Source: Taeniopygia guttata (Eukaryota > Chordata > Aves > Passeriformes > Estrildidae). From it: a stretch of DNA of 64,000 bases. Location of the stretch: contig NC_133030.1 of assembly GCF_048771995.1 (NCBI RefSeq), positions 39,742,001 to 39,806,000 of the forward strand, in the 5' to 3' direction. A model generated the notes under the pieces. That model saw only the letters and a list, made by a program, of their open reading frames with translations, ran no database searches and was not told where the DNA came from. Positions 61,501 through 64,000 of the stretch are shown here, piece after piece (position 1 is the first letter of the stretch; each line of letters starts with the position of its first letter). Position numbers and translations under genes: made by a program.

Positions 61501-63028
61501 GTCTAACAGCAGAAATGTCACAAAATACGTAAAACAAACAGTATGTTAGTACAATGACTGTCTCAGATGAATCTTTTTTTCCTGAAGTATTTCAATATTC
61601 ACACCCTATCAAGAGATACAATTTTATATGCATTAACTATATTAAGGTAGACCTTTATCTCTGACAAGTATGCAACTTGTGAGAATTAAGAATTTGGAAA
61701 TCTTCACCCTTTCTGTGATTTCTGAAGTTTGATTTACTACAGGAACTGCTATCAGAGAGCCACATCTGTCTCAAATGTTTAAAAACCAAACACCACAAAA
61801 CACTTTACAGCTACAACATGGTAGGATTTGAGGTCTCCTTCCTTTCACTATGCTGCAGTTTGCTCCATAGAAGTATTATCAATCCTAAAGTTGTAAGATC
61901 ACATCCATTTTGCTGCTATGCTTAAAGTTAATCAAGACCATGGCCTGTTGCCCCAGTGGTTCCTACTGTGACTCACGAGGTAGAGTGAGCTGGCCAGCCC
62001 GACCAGAGATTAGTTACTATGACCATTTTTCCTTTTGAACACCCCTACTCTTTTCAGAAATTGAAGTGGTTTTGATTTTGTTGTTTTGGTTGGTGGTTTT
62101 TGGTTTTGTCTCTCGTTGGAGGTTTTTTGTTTGTGTGAGGTTTTTTTGGTTTCGCATTTTTTTGGGGGGAGGGTTCTTCTGGAAAACACATCATCAGTTG
62201 CCAGTATAATTTTTCCCTGCATTTAAAATTTCTTCAAAATGAATACACATGTTCCTTCTTTAATAATTAATGTTTACTTTGAACAGTGTAATATCTGAAC
62301 ACTGAAAGATGTAAAAATTGGTGCCTTAATCTTACATGGTAATAGAACAGTGTCATTTACACACTATAAACCAAAGTAAAATCCTGCATTTTAAGATTTA
62401 CAGTCTTAAAAATCACCACGTGGACGAATTTGAGGGTAAAAATAATTTGATGGTCAAAAAGTCCCCAGCCAAACAAAGTCAGAGCGCTGCTATAAAACTC
62501 AGAGAGAAGAACCATTATTTAAACTATAGCTCTTACCTGTCTTTCACAATAAACTTATCATGATCATCAGTTTCCATTTCTTCAGATTCCTCATTCACAG
62601 TTTTAATAATGCCATTTTCTTTGTTTTCATCATTCAGAAACTCATATCTCCCATGTTCCAGGGCTGCTCTCCAAGCCTGTCTGTCTGTAACCTGAAGCAA
62701 ACATACAAATTTGAGGTTTCTAAAGAATCAAAGAACACAAGCTTTTAGTACCCATTACTATCTACATTTAATTTAATTATGCTTTTAGTAAAACTATTGC
62801 ATGCAAGAGTTCTCATTTAAGTTACAGACTTGATGGCACCACTATGTTCTTACATTACAAATACCTTAATAGCCCCCAATGTTCCTTGGTAGATCCTGTC
62901 CTCAATGTCCAAAAGAAAGTCCCTAAGTCTCAGTTCAAGCTGCTTCTCTGCAGATAGGTGAGATCCATCATGGACATTCTGCATCCTTCCCCGTCCTATA
63001 GGAGGTCTGACATCACTTTGAGGTTTTT
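46340..63028 (-). CDS. BAZ1A: BAZ1A (ACF1), 3' part: nine coding exons; 5' part outside window
   Basis: BAZ1A is the regulatory subunit that pairs with the ISWI ATPase SMARCA5/SNF2H in the ACF and CHRAC nucleosome-spacing complexes in the nucleus. Nine exons join in frame (164+155+149+248+224+470+143+88+191 = 1832 nt, about 610 codons), with every junction GT-AG and every phase closing. Domains in order: WHIM-related conserved block (LELRLRDFLLDIEDRIYQG, EHGRYEFL, KENGIIKTVNE); helical block VVHYLA...IEQGIERRFLKAPL; YKTVLDRWRESLLSS; PHD finger; acidic spacer; basic/Ser-rich spacer; bromodomain; C-terminus AAKKSRI. The match to human BAZ1A is close; BAZ1B, the nearest paralogue, has a different C-terminus. 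The N-terminal WAC and DDT regions lie past base 64000. No disruption was seen. Confidence 0.97.
46531..47058 (-). other. BAZ1A: BAZ1A intron, bromodomain exons H to last
   Basis: 528 nt, AT-rich, no further feature seen. Confidence 0.9.
47059..47146 (-). CDS. BAZ1A: BAZ1A coding exon H (bromodomain middle)
   Basis: 88 nt, VPDYYDIIKKPIALNIIREK, VNKCEYKLA. The acceptor is GTTTCTTTAG and the donor GTAAGT. It holds the PDYYDIIKKP ZA-loop signature. Confidence 0.97.
47147..49222 (-). other. BAZ1A: BAZ1A intron G-H
   Basis: 2.1 kb, AT-rich. No coding, RNA or transposon signal recognised. Confidence 0.9.
49223..49365 (-). CDS. BAZ1A: BAZ1A coding exon G (start of bromodomain)
   Basis: 143 nt, (E)SSPPVLNRRSSGRQGGVH, ELSAFEQLIVELVRHDDSW, PFMKLVSKIQ. 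The acceptor is TTTTTTTCCAG and the donor GTAACT. It contains helix Z and the WPF shelf of the bromodomain. Confidence 0.97.
49366..50348 (-). other. BAZ1A: BAZ1A intron F-G
   Basis: 983 nt, with an A-run near 49421-49439; nothing else seen. Confidence 0.9.
50349..50818 (-). CDS. BAZ1A: BAZ1A coding exon F (Ser/Arg-rich spacer)
   Basis: 470 nt, PSKQGRSQVKFPLKMR..., RYASRSQQIESSSK, SRTTRQSQSSLQADVFVELL, SPRRRRRGRKSADKTLGNNP, PKRRGRKRQST. The acceptor is CTTTGTAG and the donor GTTAGA. Positively charged, probably disordered linker with conserved islands QADVFVELLSPRR and SKLSL; elsewhere it diverges from human. Confidence 0.95.
50819..52087 (-). other. BAZ1A: BAZ1A intron E-F
   Basis: 1.27 kb, with a G/T-rich low-complexity stretch at about 51515-51640 (the complement of an A/C-rich tract); no gene or known transposon seen. 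Confidence 0.9.
52088..52311 (-). CDS. BAZ1A: BAZ1A coding exon E (end of PHD finger and acidic tract)
   Basis: 224 nt, AIPEGDWFCPECRPKQRSRR, LSSRQRPSVESDEE, then a Glu/Asp-rich run to ESQEEEEI. The acceptor is TGTTTCTAG and the donor GTAAAT. It supplies the final C-x2-C of the PHD zinc ligands. The acidic tract is similar in character to human but not in exact sequence. Confidence 0.96.
52422..52669 (-). CDS. BAZ1A: BAZ1A coding exon D (first half of PHD finger)
   Basis: 248 nt, (D)ASDGGRSYKTVLDRWRES, LLSSTSLSQVFLHLSTLDRS, VIWSKSILNARCKVCRKKG, DAESMVLCDGCDRGYHTYC, IRPKLK. The acceptor CAATGGAAG is weak-looking, but the split Asp codon with exon C fits exactly. The first Cys pairs, the His and the following Cys of the C4HC3 zinc ligands are visible. 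The donor is GTACCT. Confidence 0.95.
52670..59885 (-). other. BAZ1A: BAZ1A intron C-D (7.2 kb, largest in window)
   Basis: The split Asp codon proves exons C and D are adjacent in the message, so frames opening in here (for example near 54310-54540 and 56706-56891) are not needed as exons. The DNA is unique-looking; no CR1 or LTR was recognised. Confidence 0.85.
59886..60034 (-). CDS. BAZ1A: BAZ1A coding exon C
   Basis: 149 nt, (R)LIGLKTEAPSAASTSTSTP, QPVSNVVHYLASALLQIEQG, IERRFLKAPL. The acceptor is TCTCTTCTAG and the donor GTAAGT. It ends one base into the Asp codon finished by exon D. Confidence 0.96.
60568..60655. repeat. A/C-rich low-complexity tract
   Basis: Irregular AAACCCTAAAAAACCC, CCAACCAAACAAACACC units. 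It contains a single CCCTAA, so it is not a telomeric array. Confidence 0.7.
62068..62172. repeat. G/T-rich low-complexity tract
   Basis: GGTTTTGATTTTGTTGTTTT, GGTTGGTGGTTTTTGG and similar: the mirror composition of the A/C-rich tracts at 37.2 and 60.6 kb. Confidence 0.7.
62537..62691 (-). CDS. BAZ1A: BAZ1A coding exon B
   Basis: 155 nt, VTDRQAWRAALEHGRYEFL, NDENKENGIIKTVNEESEE, METDDHDKFIVKD(R). The acceptor is TTGCTTCAG and the donor GTAAGA. It matches human WRNALEHGRYELL/KENGIIKTVNE. Confidence 0.96.
62865..63028 (-). CDS. BAZ1A: BAZ1A coding exon A (first in window)
   Basis: 164 nt, (x)KPQSDVRPPIGRGRMQNV... to LELRLRDFLLDIEDRIYQG and TLGAIK. The acceptor is CCGTTCTTGCAG and the donor GTATTT. 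The 3' junction is firm (next exon continues V-T-D-R-Q). The 5' boundary is chosen by pyrimidine tract and frame: the open frame continues upstream but loses resemblance there. Confidence 0.85.
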
Positions 63029-64000
63029 CTGCAAGAACGGCAAGTAATTTGGTCTTAGTATATCTTGCTCCTTTAAAGGCAGCAGTTGGCAGAGGGAACA
63101 ATAGTACAAGACAGAACAAGCTGAATATAGAGGTTCAAAATTCCCTTCTCATAGCTAGGTGCCAACACCAACATCTGTGACAACTAAGGAATCTGATTCA
63201 ACCAAGCAGGGTAATAATGACCAAAAGATGGCCAATAGATGATTGGCATCCATCAGAACAACTCATGAGAGAAATCCTTGCTAATTTAAAAGTAGTTATT
63301 TTGTCTTCAAATTCTTTTGAAAGTTGTACATAAGTAACACCAGCCTTGATCTAAGTGCTAAGAGGAAAAAAAGAGAGAATAAAGTCACATTTCTATTATT
63401 TATTGCTCTTACAAGAGAACGCTTCAACTGTCTTTCCTGCAAGTATCTTTATCATAGAAACACTTATAATAACCATGTGCAACTGAAAATCATAAAACCT
63501 AACAGAACAAGACAAGATAAAATCTCTTTTAAAAACCTAACCTTAAAACAAAATGATAAGATGATACAGGCACAGACAAGACTGACTGTGTCCTCTAATT
63601 AAAGGCAAGGAAAAAAGGAGCAAGACAACATAATAATTTATGAAAACAAGGTGAGAGCTGATGATGATGGGCTTTCAAGTGAAACCCTACTCCCAAGAGA
63701 ACTCAAAGTTCATGCAAAAACTCAAAAGCCACAGGAAAGAGCTGAAAGTCTGCCCAAATCCTAAGTTAGTGCTTGCAAGTCTGCATTGGTGGTGAACATT
63801 TTTGTTCACAGGATCGACCTTAAAATCTTTGAGTGCAGTGATAAGAAGGTACATGCAACAATTTAAGAGGTATTTAATAAATAATATAAATAAAGCTGTT
63901 GCTGAGAAAGCACAGGATGAATTTCTAAGGTGCTCTTAATTGCCAAAACAATTCCGTGTAACTGAAGGCAATCATGCAAATACTCTCAAAATGTAGACTA
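63029..64000 (-). other. BAZ1A: BAZ1A intron upstream of exon A (partial)
   Basis: No additional BAZ1A exon could be recognised before the window ends. The DNA is AT-rich and not visibly repetitive. Confidence 0.7.

Larger units (their letters stand above)
60035..62536 (-). other. BAZ1A: BAZ1A intron B-C
   Basis: 2.5 kb, with an A/C-rich tract at 60568-60655 and a G/T-rich one at 62068-62172. Nothing coding was seen. Confidence 0.9.

Noticed and set aside
1-64000. CRISPR arrays, bacterial operons, tRNA or rRNA genes, complete proviruses
   Set aside because: None seen: no regular spacer arrays, no tRNA-like arms, no retroviral internal region; the content is vertebrate nuclear DNA.

Overview
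The window looks like autosomal DNA from a bird, probably a neoavian and possibly a passerine. It holds CR1 LINE fragments of different ages, an LTR that begins (on the minus strand) with TGTCCTGGTTTC-like sequence as common neoavian ERV LTRs do, compact introns and sharp CpG islands at gene starts. Three vertebrate protein-coding genes are recognised, all on the minus strand and in the order known from human 14q13: SNX6 - CFL2 - BAZ1A. Identification rests on recalled human protein sequences plus exact splice-phase bookkeeping; no database search was run.

Layout. 1-8.7 kb: 5' part of SNX6 (sorting nexin 6), with a Met-Met first exon, three further coding exons up to the start of the PX domain, and a CpG-island promoter; the rest of the gene lies before base 1. 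8.7-29.1 kb: intergenic DNA with CR1 fragments, one solo LTR and two possible regulatory patches; no convincing gene. 29.1-34.6 kb: complete CFL2 (cofilin-2), four coding exons totalling 501 nt (166 aa plus stop), a long 3' UTR and a strong CpG island. 34.6-45.5 kb: intergenic, with an orphan CpG island at about 37.4-38.2 kb and a CR1 3' end at 41.4-41.7 kb. 45.5-64 kb: 3' part of BAZ1A (ACF1), nine coding exons carrying about 610 C-terminal residues, including the PHD finger and the bromodomain; the 5' half (WAC, DDT, WHIM regions) lies beyond base 64000.

The three genes are not an operon and share no pathway: SNX6 acts in endosomal sorting, CFL2 in actin filament turnover, BAZ1A in ISWI chromatin remodelling. 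Their adjacency is conserved synteny. I see no RNA gene, CRISPR array or undescribed multi-gene system. The observations most worth following up are a five-copy GGGGCC repeat on the sense strand of CFL2 intron 1, the orphan CpG island with a consensus splice donor, AP-1 site and two E-boxes, and a CpG-retaining non-repetitive patch near 11 kb.
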